NCBI GenBank assembly: GCA_016210745.1
Contig: JACQTO010000103.1
Coordinates: 1 to 64,000 of the forward strand
Length of the DNA: 64,000 nucleotides
Direction: 5' to 3'
Source: Betaproteobacteria bacterium
GTDB lineage: Bacteria; Pseudomonadota; Gammaproteobacteria; Burkholderiales; SG8-39
Positions within the stretch are counted from its first letter, which is position 1. The number at the start of each line of letters is the position of its first letter. The translations under genes and the position numbers were made by a program. Of the stretch, positions 53,561 to 63,693 are shown piece by piece. The notes under the pieces are model-generated. The model searched no databases and was not told the DNA's origin. It saw only the letters and a program-made list of their open reading frames with translations.

Positions 53561-55507
53561 ATGAACCGCGCATACAGCCTATTCACCGTCAAGAACATCG
53601 ACGAGGACCGTCGGATTATCGAAGGCATCGCGACGACCCCGACCACCGACCGCATGGGCGATGTTGTCGATCCCGAGGGCGCGCAGTTCGCGCTGCCGCT
53701 GCCCCTGCTGTGGATGCACAACTCGCGCGAGCCGGTCGGCCATGTGATTTCCGCGAAGGTATCGCCCGAGGGTATTTCCATCACCGCGCAGCTCGCCAAG
53801 CTCGCCGATCCGGGCAAGCTCAAGGACCGCCTGGACGAAGCCTGGCATTCACTCAAGATAGGACTGGTGCGCGGCCTGTCGATCGGATTCACGGCGATTG
53901 AAAGCGCGCAGATCAAGGATAGCTGGAGCGAGCACTTCATCAAGTGGGAGTGGCTCGAACTCTCGTGCGTCACGATTCCGGCCAACGCCGAAGCCAACAT
54001 CATTTCCGTCAAGTCCGCAGATCAAGCGCTGCTCGCCGCGTCAGGCGAGAGGCAGCGCCCGGTCGTGCGCTTGAAGTCCTCTCCCGGCGCTTCGGGAACC
54101 ATTTCCCAAAGGAACCCAATGAAAACGATTGCTGAACAGATCGCCGCTTTTGAGGCGAAACGCGCGGCTTCGGCTGCGCGGATGAACGAAATCATGGCTG
54201 CATCGGCCGAGAAGGGAGAAACGCTGGAGGAGGCCGCGACGCAGGAATACGACGGACTCAAGGCCGAGATCAAGCAGATCGACGAGCACTTGGTTCGCCT
54301 GAAAGAACACGAAGCGGCGATGGTGGCCAAGGCCACGCAGATCGTTGCCGTGGACGATCCGAAGTCCGCATCCGCCGTGCGCGGTGGCGCTGGCATCATC
54401 AGCGTGCGCGAAAACGTGGAAAAAGGCGTCGCCTTCACCCGCTACGTCAAAGCCCTGGCGATGGCGCGCGGCAATCTTCCTGGTGCCCTGGCAATTGCCC
54501 AAAACAACAAACGATGGCTGGACACGACCCCGCAAGTGATCGAGGTTCTGAAAGCAGCCGTGGCCGGCGGTGACACCACCACCAGCGGCTGGGCCTCGCA
54601 GCTCGTCTATCAGCAGAATCTGGCTGGTGAATTCATCGAGCTGCTGCGCCCGCTGACGATCATCGGCAAGCTCTCCGGGCTTACGCGCGTGCCGTTCAAC
54701 GTGCGCATGTCGGGACAGGATTCCGGTTCCACCGCGTATTGGGTCGGTCAGGGCAAGCCCGTGCCGGTGAGCAAGGGCAACTACCTGGAAGTCACGCTGG
54801 GCATCGCCAAAGCCGCAGGCCTGGTGGTGCTCACCGAGGAACTGGTGCGCAGCTCCGAGCCCTCCGCCGAGTTGCTGATGCGCAACGACTTGACCAAGGC
54901 CATCGCGACGTTCCTCGACGTGCAGTTCGTCGACCCGACCTACGCGGAAGTGACCAACATCAGCCCGGCCTCGATCACCAACGGCGTCACCCCGGTTACG
55001 CCTACCGGCACGGCTTCGGCGAATTTGCGGGCCGACGTGCAGACGCTGTTTGGCACCTGGATCGATGCGAATCTCGATCCTACGGGGGGCGTGTGGATCA
55101 TGTCGCCGACGCGCGCATTGGCTATTTCGCTGATGCTCAACGCGCTGGGCCAGCCGGTGTTCCCGACCATCACCATGCAAGGCGGCTTCTTCTTCGGCCT
55201 CCCTGTAGTGGTTTCGAACTCGGCGAATATCGCCGGCAGCCCGGCCTCTGGCGACATGATCATCCTGGTCAATGCGCCGGAAGTCCTCTTGGCCGATGAC
55301 GGGCAGGTCACCATCGACGCGAGCCGTGAGGCGAGCATCGAAATGCTCGACAACCCGACCAACGACGCGGCAGCGGGCACGCCGACCAGCATGGTGTCGA
55401 TGTTCCAGACCAACAGCGTGGCAATCAAAGCCGTGCGGTTCATCAACTGGAAAAAGCGCCGCACCACGGCGGTTGTATTCATCCGTGACGGCGCCTACGT
55501 GAGCTAA
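53561..55507 (+). CDS. Fused HK97 prohead protease and major capsid protein
   Basis: 648 residues from ATG 53561 (GGAG before it). Residues 1-150 are an S78 prohead protease: GIATTPTTDRMGDVVDPEGAQF, LLWMHNSREPVGHV (H53), GLVRGLSIGF (S107). A linker runs to about 186, followed by a helical delta/scaffold-like region (187-about 260) and the HK97-fold capsid (STAYWVGQGKPVPVSK, AAGLVVLTEELVRSSEPSAELLMRNDLTKAIA, GGFFFGLPVVVSNS). HK97 itself uses separate genes. ATG 54119 has AAAGGA five bases before it, so a free 462-residue capsid chain may also be made. Confidence 0.92.
   Translation: MNRAYSLFTVKNIDEDRRIIEGIATTPTTDRMGDVVDPEGAQFALPLPLLWMHNSREPVGHVISAKVSPEGISITAQLAKLADPGKLKDRLDEAWHSLKIGLVRGLSIGFTAIESAQIKDSWSEHFIKWEWLELSCVTIPANAEANIISVKSADQALLAASGERQRPVVRLKSSPGASGTISQRNPMKTIAEQIAAFEAKRAASAARMNEIMAASAEKGETLEEAATQEYDGLKAEIKQIDEHLVRLKEHEAAMVAKATQIVAVDDPKSASAVRGGAGIISVRENVEKGVAFTRYVKALAMARGNLPGALAIAQNNKRWLDTTPQVIEVLKAAVAGGDTTTSGWASQLVYQQNLAGEFIELLRPLTIIGKLSGLTRVPFNVRMSGQDSGSTAYWVGQGKPVPVSKGNYLEVTLGIAKAAGLVVLTEELVRSSEPSAELLMRNDLTKAIATFLDVQFVDPTYAEVTNISPASITNGVTPVTPTGTASANLRADVQTLFGTWIDANLDPTGGVWIMSPTRALAISLMLNALGQPVFPTITMQGGFFFGLPVVVSNSANIAGSPASGDMIILVNAPEVLLADDGQVTIDASREASIEMLDNPTNDAAAGTPTSMVSMFQTNSVAIKAVRFINWKKRRTTAVVFIRDGAYVS
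54108..54121 (+). promoter_or_regulatory. Internal ribosome binding site for a free capsid protein
   Basis: AAAGGAA (54108-54114) precedes an in-frame ATG (54119-54121) that encodes residue 187 of the fusion. The position is the usual capsid start in separate-gene phages, so one gene may make two proteins. Confidence 0.65.
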
Positions 55508-55526
55508 AGCGAGTCGTTGAACAAGG

Positions 55527-55554
55527 GCGAGCCTTCCGCGTTCGGAGGGCTCGC
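55527..55554 (+). terminator. Strong hairpin after capsid gene
   Basis: GCGAGCCTTCCG (55527-55538) and CGGAGGGCTCGC (55543-55554) pair over 12 bases with one G-U and a 4-base loop. No T-run follows, so it may be a weak terminator or an mRNA stabiliser that favours capsid production. Confidence 0.65.
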
Positions 55555-55575
55555 TCGCTTTACAGGAGCAAGGCT

Positions 55576-55809
55576 ATGCCCGAAAGGATCAGCAAGGCGC
55601 ACCACGAATACGCTGGCCGCCAGTTGCACCCTGGCGATCGGTTCAACGTCGAGCCGCAGGACCTCGAGCTACTACTGCTGTTGCAGCGCATCGAGCCAGA
55701 GGAGCCCGACGAGTACCAGACCCGCGACATGGCCGCGGCGCCGCCGGCTGCCTACCGCACGCGAGACATGAGCCCGCGCAAACGCAAGCACAAAACATTG
55801 CAGGCCTAA
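55576..55809 (+). CDS. Small hypothetical phage protein
   Basis: 77 residues: HHEYAGRQLHPGDRFNVEPQDLELLLLLQRIEPEE and a basic C-terminus (SPRKRKHKTLQA). AGGAGC precedes the ATG, and the portal gene starts immediately after the stop. Looks like a small head-completion or regulatory phage protein; no family assigned. Confidence 0.65.
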   Translation: MPERISKAHHEYAGRQLHPGDRFNVEPQDLELLLLLQRIEPEEPDEYQTRDMAAAPPAAYRTRDMSPRKRKHKTLQA

Positions 55810-57172
55810 ATGAAAATCCTCGGCTTCGAGATCACCCGGCGGAAAGCGCAGACGCTCTCCGCCGTGATTTCGAGGGGCGGCTGGTTCGGCATCCTCCGCG
55901 AATCGTTCAGCGGGGCCTGGCAGTCGAACGTTGCGGTTGACGCGCCGCGCGAAATCCTTGCTTTCTCTGGCGTGTTCGCCTGCTGTACCGCCATTGCGGG
56001 CGACATCGGCAAGCTGCGTCCGAAGCTGGTCGAAGAAGATGAGCAGGGCATTTGTAACGAGATCAAGAAAGGCTCGCCCTTCCTGCCGGTGCTTCGCAAG
56101 CCGAACAAGTTCCAGACGCGCATCAAGTTCTTCGAACAGTGGATCGTCTCGAAGCTGCTCTATGGCAACACCTACGTCCTCAAGCGGCGCGATGGCCGTG
56201 GCCTCGTGAACGGGCTCTACATCCTGGATGCGCAACGCGTGACGCCGCTCGTTGCAGAGAACGGCGACGTGTACTACCAGCTCGCGGTCGATCACCTTTC
56301 CGGGTTGACTGGCCCGCTCACGGTCCCCGCCTCCGAGATCATCCACGACACGATGGTCTGCCTGTGGCACCCGCTGGTCGGCGTCTCAGCGATCTATGCC
56401 TGCGCGCTGTCGGCGACGATGGGCAACAGGATTCAGGCGAACAGCACCAAGTTTTTCGACAACATGAGCCGGCCCTCGGGGATGTTGAGCGCGCCCGGTG
56501 AGATCCACGACGACGTGGCCGCGCGGCTCAAAGCGCATTGGGAAGAAAACTTCAGCGGCAAGAACATCGGCCGGGTGGCCGTGTTGGGCGACGGCCTCAA
56601 ATACGAGGCGATGACGATTCCTGCGCAAGAAGCGCAATTGATCGAACAATTGCGTTGGACGGTCGAGGACGTGGCGCGGTGCTTTCACATGCCGCTGTTC
56701 AAGATCGGTGGGCCGATGCCGGCGGGGGTGACCGGCACGGCGGCGGTGCAGCAGATGTACTACACCGACTGCCTGCAGTCGCTGATCGAATCGCTCGAAC
56801 TCTCTCTGGACGAAGGGCTTTCGCTGCCGGCGAACTACTACACCGAGCTTGATCTCGATGGGCTGCTGCGCATGGACACGATGGCTCGCCTGGACACGTT
56901 GGGCAAGGCGGTGGGGGCCGGCATCATGGCTCCCGACGAGGCACGCGCAAAAGAAAATCTCCCCGCGGTCCCCGGTGGCAAATATCCGTATCTGCAGCAA
57001 CAGAATTTTTCGCTGGAAGCTCTCGCCAAACGCGACGCGCTGGCCGATCCGTTTGCAGCGGCTAAGCCCCCAGCACCCGTCCCAGCACCAGCACCCGCAC
57101 CCGAAGCGGCCAATGACGGACTAGCCGCAGCCGCAGCGATGGCTGACATCTTCATCAAGGGGCTCGAAGAAT

Positions 57173-57186
<14 letters not shown>
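55810..57186 (+). CDS. HK97-type portal protein
   Basis: 458 residues. Portal motifs: VFACCTAIAGDIGKLRPKLVEE, NGLYILDAQRVTPLVAENGDVYYQLAV, GVSAIYACALSATMGNRIQANSTKFFDNMSRPSGMLS, VEDVARCFHMPLFKIGG. The C-terminal end is a Pro/Ala linker (APVPAPAPAPEAANDG) and a short helix. Twelve copies form the DNA entry ring of the head. Its 3' end overlaps the collagen-like gene by 14 bases. Confidence 0.94.
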
Positions 57187-58479
<1,293 letters not shown>

Positions 58480-58483
<4 letters not shown>

Positions 58484-59127
58484 TCTTCACCCTCGAACGC
58501 GTCTCGCAGCCGGACATCGAGCCGGTGACACTCGAAGAAATGCGCCGGCATCTGCGCGTCACGCAGACCGACACCGACACCGACATTACCGGTCTGATCG
58601 TCGCCGCGCGGGAGTGGGCCGAGGATTACACCTGGCGAGCGCTCGTCGACCAGAGCTGGCGGCTGACCCTCGACGAGTATGCGAGCGCCTACGCCAACGT
58701 GGACAGCGACACGGTTTCGGGTTACCGCGGCGCATGGGTCCGCAGCGCCGACAACACCATCCTCCTGCGCCGCTCGCCGGTGCTCGCCATCACGTCCTTC
58801 GTCTCGGTGGATTCGGCGGGCGTTGAAACGGCGATTGATGCGGCGACTTACGCGCTGCGCGAGGCCGATTCGAAATGGCCGCGTCTGGTGCCGCTGCCCG
58901 GGGCCAACTGGACGAGCGGGCCGCTGCGGATCACGTTCCGCGCCGGATTCGCCGACCGCGTGAGCAGCCCGCAGCAGGATGCCGATTCGGTCCCGTTTCG
59001 CTTCAAGGCGGCGATGCGCCTCTACGCCGAGGCGCTCTTCGATCGTGATGAAAGGATGATGAAACTGCTGCTCGAGGCGGCGCAGGGCTTGCTCAAACCC
59101 GAGCGAGCCCAACTGTCCCTGGCGTGA
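58480..59127 (+). CDS. Head-tail connector protein (phiE125 gp8 / HK97 gp6-like)
   Basis: 215 residues. Motifs: VTLEEMRRHLRVTQTDTDTDITGLIVAAREWAEDYTWRALVDQSWRLTLD, with FRFKAAMRLYAEALFDRDER near the end, typical of phage head-tail adaptors. The ATG overlaps the collagen-like gene stop by four bases. Confidence 0.88.
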
Positions 59128-59834
59128 TTCTGCGCCGGCTGCCTGACTCCCGGTTCAGCGAGGTACTGCCGGGGTGGAGGGGCGAAACCGTCGTGATCTT
59201 TGGCGGCGGGCCGTCCCTCACCATGGACCAGGTCGAAAAGGTGCGCGAGGCTCACCAGCGGGGCCGCTGCCGGGGGATCGCCATCAACGACGCCTACCTG
59301 GTTGCGCCGTGGGCAGACGTGCTCTACGCGGCCGATAGGCTCTGGTGGCTCGCCCACGCCGCTGGCGTTGCAAAGCCGCTGCTCGGTCTGAGCGCTGATC
59401 AGGCCCGCGAGCGGTTCAGTGCCTTCCCCGGTGAGCGCTGCAGCATTCAGGGCACCGGGAAAAACGCAGACGAGCCGATACACCTGCTGCGCAACCGCGA
59501 CCACCCCTGCTACAGCGTGGGCCTGTCGCTGGATCCAGGCGCGTTGGTGACCGGGCGACATGGCGGCTGGCAGGCGCTGAACCTGGCGGTGTTGGCCGGG
59601 GCCAAGGTCGGGATTCTGCTCGGCATTGATGGCAGGCCATCGCCCGAGGGTAAGACGCATTGGCACGGCGGGCACGCTCGGGCGACCCCGGCAGCCTCTT
59701 ATGGCCAATACCGACAGGCATGGTCGGCCGGCGAGGATGCCCTCAAGGCCGCCGGGGTGAGCGTGCTCAACGCGAGCCCAGGCTCGGCGATCGAGTCGTT
59801 TCCGAAGGTCAATCTAGCCGAGGCACTCGCATGA
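59124..59834 (+). CDS. DUF115/MptE-like glycosyltransferase-related phage protein
   Basis: 236 residues from GTG 59124. A Rossmann-like start (ETVVIFGGGPSLTMDQVEKV) and VLYAADRLWWLAH are like the N-terminal halves of DUF115 proteins, related to pyrophosphokinases and motility-linked sugar transferases. It ends with SPGSAIESFPKVNLAEAL. First of five consecutive transferase-like genes inserted in the head-tail run. Its GTG overlaps the connector stop. Confidence 0.6.
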   Translation: MILRRLPDSRFSEVLPGWRGETVVIFGGGPSLTMDQVEKVREAHQRGRCRGIAINDAYLVAPWADVLYAADRLWWLAHAAGVAKPLLGLSADQARERFSAFPGERCSIQGTGKNADEPIHLLRNRDHPCYSVGLSLDPGALVTGRHGGWQALNLAVLAGAKVGILLGIDGRPSPEGKTHWHGGHARATPAASYGQYRQAWSAGEDALKAAGVSVLNASPGSAIESFPKVNLAEALA

Positions 59835-60604
59835 TCAGAATTCGCGGCGGCGCGGGCCTGGGCGACGCGATCTATTTGCGCCCGATCTGCGAGCACTTTG
59901 TGCGCGCGGGGAAAGAGGTCATCGCCCTGTCTGGCTTTCCCGGCGTGTTCACTGGGTCGGGGGCGAGCGTCGAGCCGTTCCGGCGCGACCGTGTTGACCT
60001 GGTGGCGCATTACACCAGCGGCAAGACCAACCCGGCGACGACGATTTGGCAGGATGTTTGCGCGCAGGCCCTGGTTGAAGTCCCGCTCGCTTTCACGTGG
60101 GAAATCCAGAACCGGGCGCTCATCGACAGACTCAAGGCAAAAGCGGCGGGTCGGCCGCTCATCCTCGTTCACGGCGGGCGCGAGCCGATGGGACGCAGGG
60201 ACGGCTTTGGCAACGAGCTGCTGCCGAACGAGCAAGCCTTCGGCGCGGTGCTCTCGAGCCTGCACGATTGCGTGCTGGTGCAGGTGGGCAAGGACCAGCA
60301 GATTTACCCGCTTCGCGCGGACATCAGTCTGAACGGCAGCACTTCGGTTGCCGATCTTCTGGACATCGCCGCGATCTGCGCCGGCGTGGTCGCACAGTGC
60401 TCCTTCGCCGTGCCGCTGGCCGAGGTATTCGACAAGCCGCTGCTGGTGGCGTGGGCAGCGCGCGGCCTGGCTTCGCGCGAGCAGTTCATTCGCACGGTCA
60501 CGCCCGCGAAGATGCTCAGCAAGCCATCTTCGCATTTCGTCATGGACGACTGGCCGGTGCAACAACTACAGGAGGCGGCACGTGCGTTTCGTAAGCTTTT
60601 CTGA
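59831..60604 (+). CDS. GT9-like (heptosyltransferase-type) protein
   Basis: 257 residues from ATG 59831. The start IRIRGGAGLGDAIYLRPICEHFVRAGKEV is the GLGD motif of family 9 GT-B enzymes. VHGGREPMGRRDGFGNE and DLLDIAAICAGVVAQCSFAVPLAEVF follow the second-domain pattern. Substrate unknown. Overlaps both neighbours. Confidence 0.65.
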   Translation: MIRIRGGAGLGDAIYLRPICEHFVRAGKEVIALSGFPGVFTGSGASVEPFRRDRVDLVAHYTSGKTNPATTIWQDVCAQALVEVPLAFTWEIQNRALIDRLKAKAAGRPLILVHGGREPMGRRDGFGNELLPNEQAFGAVLSSLHDCVLVQVGKDQQIYPLRADISLNGSTSVADLLDIAAICAGVVAQCSFAVPLAEVFDKPLLVAWAARGLASREQFIRTVTPAKMLSKPSSHFVMDDWPVQQLQEAARAFRKLF

Positions 60605-61247
60605 GGCCTCAGAGTACCTGCGCGGCAAAAAGGTCGCGATAGTCGGCAGCGCGCCGACGGTGCTCGACAATGCCCCGCGCTTCGTCGACTCGCATGAGGT
60701 CGTGGTGCGGGTGAACAACTACAAACTGGGGCCGGCGCAGGGCTTTCGGTGTGACGTGCACTACAGTTTCTACGGCACGTCGATCAAAAAGAGCGTTGAG
60801 GAATTGAGGCGCGACGGCGTGCGCTTGTGCATGTGCAAGCTGCCCGATGCGAAGCCGCTCGAGTCGGCCTGGCATGAGCAACACGGCAAGCTCGAAGGCA
60901 TCGACTATCGCTACATCTACCGCCACCGCGCGTCCTGGTGGTTTTGCGACACCTACATCCCCGATGTGGCGCGCTTCATGGAAAAGTTTGCGCTCCTGGG
61001 CAATTACCAGCCGACCACCGGATTCGCCGCCATTCTGGACGTGCTCGCGTGCGAGCCCTGCGGCGTGTATCTGACCGGATTCGATTTCTTCGACTCTGGC
61101 CTGCACAACGTGGACGAGCTCTGGCACGCGAAGAACTTGGACGACCCGATCCGTCACCGCCCGGATCTGGAAGCGCTCTGGCTTCGCAAAAATGCTCGCG
61201 CTTATCCGCTCGCGTTCGACGCGAAGCTGACCAGGATCCTCGCGTGA
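60582..61247 (+). CDS. GT29 sialyltransferase-like protein
   Basis: 221 residues from GTG 60582, with AGGAGG just before it. The L-motif-like start KKVAIVGSAPTVLDNAPRFVDSHEVVVRVNNYKLG and S-motif-like PTTGFAAILDVLACEPCGVYLTGFDFFDSG are those of family 29 sialyltransferases, and a late His (HNVDELWH) fits the third motif. Family members move sialic acid from CMP-sialic acid. Whether this one uses sialic acid is unproven. It overlaps the upstream gene by 23 bases. Confidence 0.7.
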   Translation: MRFVSFSEASEYLRGKKVAIVGSAPTVLDNAPRFVDSHEVVVRVNNYKLGPAQGFRCDVHYSFYGTSIKKSVEELRRDGVRLCMCKLPDAKPLESAWHEQHGKLEGIDYRYIYRHRASWWFCDTYIPDVARFMEKFALLGNYQPTTGFAAILDVLACEPCGVYLTGFDFFDSGLHNVDELWHAKNLDDPIRHRPDLEALWLRKNARAYPLAFDAKLTRILA

Positions 61248-61987
61248 TTGCTCTGCGGGCGCCTAATGGACTCGGCGACGCGATTGGCCTGCGCGCGGTC
61301 GTGCTGCATCTATTGGAGCGCGGCGAGTCTGTCTCTGTCTTTACCAAGTGGCACGACGTGTTCGCAGACCTACCGATAACGATCAACCCGGTAACCGAGA
61401 ACACAGGCAACGAAGATTATCGGTACATGTCGTTCCCGTTGAGCAGCGCAATTCCGCCGGGCACGAACGATTTCACGATGCGCTGCCGGCAGCTCGGGAT
61501 CACCGAGCCGGTCAAGCTCCAGCTCAAGTGGAAGGTGAGAAATCACGCCCTATTGGAGCGGATAAAGCGTGATGCGCGTGGTAGGCCGATTTTTGTCTAT
61601 CAGTCGGCACGGACGATCCGAAGCTATGCCTCGATGTTATTGGCACCACGGCGCCAAGCATTCAACAAATTCGTTGCGAAGTATCACGGCCATTACCGCA
61701 TCAAACTGGGCCATCCTCCGCACGTTCCCGAGGACAAGGACGCCCCCTGCGAGCTGGATATGTACGGCAAGGCGTTCATTTTGGACACCTTCGATATTTG
61801 CACCATTGCGGATCTGTTCTTCGGGCAAGCCTCCTTCATTACCTGCATGGCCGAAGCGCTGGACAAGCCGCATATCTGCATGTTCGCGCGCGCCGCGCTC
61901 AGATCGACCGACACAAGGGCGAACACCACCACCCCCGAGCGAGCGCTTGCCAAAAAGCATCTGGCGACGGTGGTCTACGACGACTAG
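61244..61987 (+). CDS. Second GT9-like protein
   Basis: 247 residues from GTG 61244. Start IALRAPNGLGDAIGLRAVVLHLLERGESVSVFT resembles the earlier GT9-like gene, and LDTFDICTIADLFFGQASFITCMAEALDKPHICMFA matches its C-terminal pattern, so the two are probably diverged relatives. The GTG overlaps the GT29-like stop by four bases. Confidence 0.6.
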   Translation: MIALRAPNGLGDAIGLRAVVLHLLERGESVSVFTKWHDVFADLPITINPVTENTGNEDYRYMSFPLSSAIPPGTNDFTMRCRQLGITEPVKLQLKWKVRNHALLERIKRDARGRPIFVYQSARTIRSYASMLLAPRRQAFNKFVAKYHGHYRIKLGHPPHVPEDKDAPCELDMYGKAFILDTFDICTIADLFFGQASFITCMAEALDKPHICMFARAALRSTDTRANTTTPERALAKKHLATVVYDD

Positions 61988-61996
61988 GACGGATGA

Positions 61997-63190
61997 ATGG
62001 ACCGCTTGATACGGCGCTGGGACTCTGAGCGCGACGCGGACCTGATGCTCTGCGCGCATCGCGGGGTGGCCTACCAGCGCGACATGAGCGAGCACCGCAT
62101 CGCCTACGACGCAGCGTACCTGGCGCATTACGACGCCTACGCCAGCGGCCCGATTGCCGCCGCGCTGAACGCGAGTCGGTGCGCGATGCTCGCCCGCCAC
62201 GTCGCCGCCGGCGCCTCGGTGCTAGACGTTGGCGCGGCCTCCGGCCGGTTCGTGCGCGAGGCGCGGGCAGCCGGCTTTGCTGCCAAGGGGTTCGATGTGA
62301 TCCCGGAAGCGGTGAAGCGCTTGCGCGAGGCCGAGCTGTATGCCGAGGACGCCGAGCAGTTCGATGCGCTCACGTTTTGGGATTCGATCGAGCACATGGA
62401 GGAACCCGAGCTGTGGCTTGGCCGTGTGCGCAAGGGCGGTGTCGTCCTCGCCGCGGCACCGGTGTTCGAGGATCTGCGCAGAATTCGCCAGTCCAAGCAC
62501 TACAAGCCCGGCGAGCACCTGTATTACTGGACGGGCCAGGGTCTCGTTGAGTGGATGGGGCTCTACGGTTTTCGGCTTATCGAATTGAGCGCGCACGAAA
62601 CCGAGGCCGGGCGCGAAAGCATCGGCGCGTTTGCCTTTCGGCGCGATCTGCCCGACTTCCGCGATCACGTCGCCGCGTACATGGAAATGCACGCGATGCG
62701 GTATTACGGAAGTTCGGCCACGGAACTGCATCTGCACACGGTCGCCGAGGTTGTACGGGCCATGAAACCCACGTCGATCCTCGACTACGGCTGCGGGCGC
62801 AGCGACCTGGTGGCACATTTCTGGCTCGATGGGGCGCGCCGAATCGCGCGCTACGATCCGGCGATCCCGATGTGGAAGCGCATGCCTGACGGACAGTTCG
62901 ACCTGGCGCTGGTGTGCGATGTCATGGAGCACATTCCGATGGCCGGTGTGGACAAGGTGCTCGGGCAGGTTCGCGCCAAGAGTCCCTCGGCGCTGTTCAC
63001 GATCTCGACCAGGCCCGCGCGGGCGAAGCTGCCGGATGGACGCAACGCGCACGTGACGCTGCTCTCATTCTCGGAGTGGACCCGATGGATCAAGGACGTT
63101 TTCAACGCCGCTGAAATGATGCCATCGGAATCAGAACATGAACTGCTGCTGCTGGCGGGGGCGGCGACCAAGGCACGCAGGGCAGCATGA
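61997..63190 (+). CDS. Double SAM-dependent methyltransferase
   Basis: 397 residues with two class I methyltransferase domains in tandem. The first has SVLDVGAASGRFVREARAAGFAAKGFDVIPEAV and DALTFWDSIEHMEEPELWL (about 70-140). The second has SILDYGCGRSDLVAHFWLDGARRIARYDPA and DLALVCDVMEHIPMAGVDKVL (about 260-320). Both keep the D-x-G-x-G-like glycine loop and the acidic motif. Probably methylates sugars or another metabolite of this cassette. Substrate unknown. Confidence 0.75.
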   Translation: MDRLIRRWDSERDADLMLCAHRGVAYQRDMSEHRIAYDAAYLAHYDAYASGPIAAALNASRCAMLARHVAAGASVLDVGAASGRFVREARAAGFAAKGFDVIPEAVKRLREAELYAEDAEQFDALTFWDSIEHMEEPELWLGRVRKGGVVLAAAPVFEDLRRIRQSKHYKPGEHLYYWTGQGLVEWMGLYGFRLIELSAHETEAGRESIGAFAFRRDLPDFRDHVAAYMEMHAMRYYGSSATELHLHTVAEVVRAMKPTSILDYGCGRSDLVAHFWLDGARRIARYDPAIPMWKRMPDGQFDLALVCDVMEHIPMAGVDKVLGQVRAKSPSALFTISTRPARAKLPDGRNAHVTLLSFSEWTRWIKDVFNAAEMMPSESEHELLLLAGAATKARRAA

Positions 63191-63378
63191 TCGTTCCGTG
63201 TCAATGCGGCGGGCAGGCCGAGCTTGAGTGCTTTGAGTGGCCACGTCGAGCGCCGGAATGGTTGGTGCGCTGCCGTGAGTGCGGGCTGATGGGTCAATCA
63301 GCGCCGACGCGCGCGCAGGCCGAAGCCCTGTGGAACCGCGCACCGATGGAGGCTGCGCCATGCAATCGGCCAAACTGA
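63187..63378 (+). CDS. Lar-like zinc-binding protein
   Basis: 63 residues: PCQCGGQAELECFEW, then LVRCRECGLMGQSAPTRAQAEALWNRA. This is the Lar (restriction-alleviation) family pattern of four cysteines and A-x-x-x-W-N-R. Lar of E. coli Rac prophage lowers type I restriction; a role here is inferred. The ATG overlaps the upstream stop; its stop lies inside the next gene. Confidence 0.75.
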   Translation: MIVPCQCGGQAELECFEWPRRAPEWLVRCRECGLMGQSAPTRAQAEALWNRAPMEAAPCNRPN

Positions 63379-63689
63379 ACCACCTGGTCGTCATCAAGAG
63401 CCTGGTGTCCTCGCAGGATGTAACGACCGGGATCGTCACGCCGAGCTGGGTGACGTTCGCCACGGTGTGGGCCGAGGTCCGCCCGGCTTCGGTGCGCGAG
63501 TTCATCGCGGCCGGAATCTCTGAATCGAAAGTTTCGGCGGCAATCAAGATCCGCTTTCTGGCCGGGATCAAGCCGAGCATGAGGGTCGAGGATGGTGACG
63601 ATCTCTACAACATCGAGGGCGTCTTGCCCGATCCCAAAACCGGCAGAGAATACATCACGCTGCCGGCGTCGCAGATTTTGACAGGGTGA
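63360..63689 (+). CDS. Phage head closure protein (SPP1 gp16-like)
   Basis: 109 residues from ATG 63360. SAKLNHLVVIKSLVSSQDVTTGIVTPSWVTFATVWAEVRPASVREFIAAGISES and IKIRFLAGIKPSMRVEDGDDLYNIEGVLPDPKTGREYITL are the full head-closure (stopper) signature. The ring made by these proteins seals the packaged head. Confidence 0.9.
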   Translation: MQSAKLNHLVVIKSLVSSQDVTTGIVTPSWVTFATVWAEVRPASVREFIAAGISESKVSAAIKIRFLAGIKPSMRVEDGDDLYNIEGVLPDPKTGREYITLPASQILTG

Positions 63690-63693
63690 ATCA

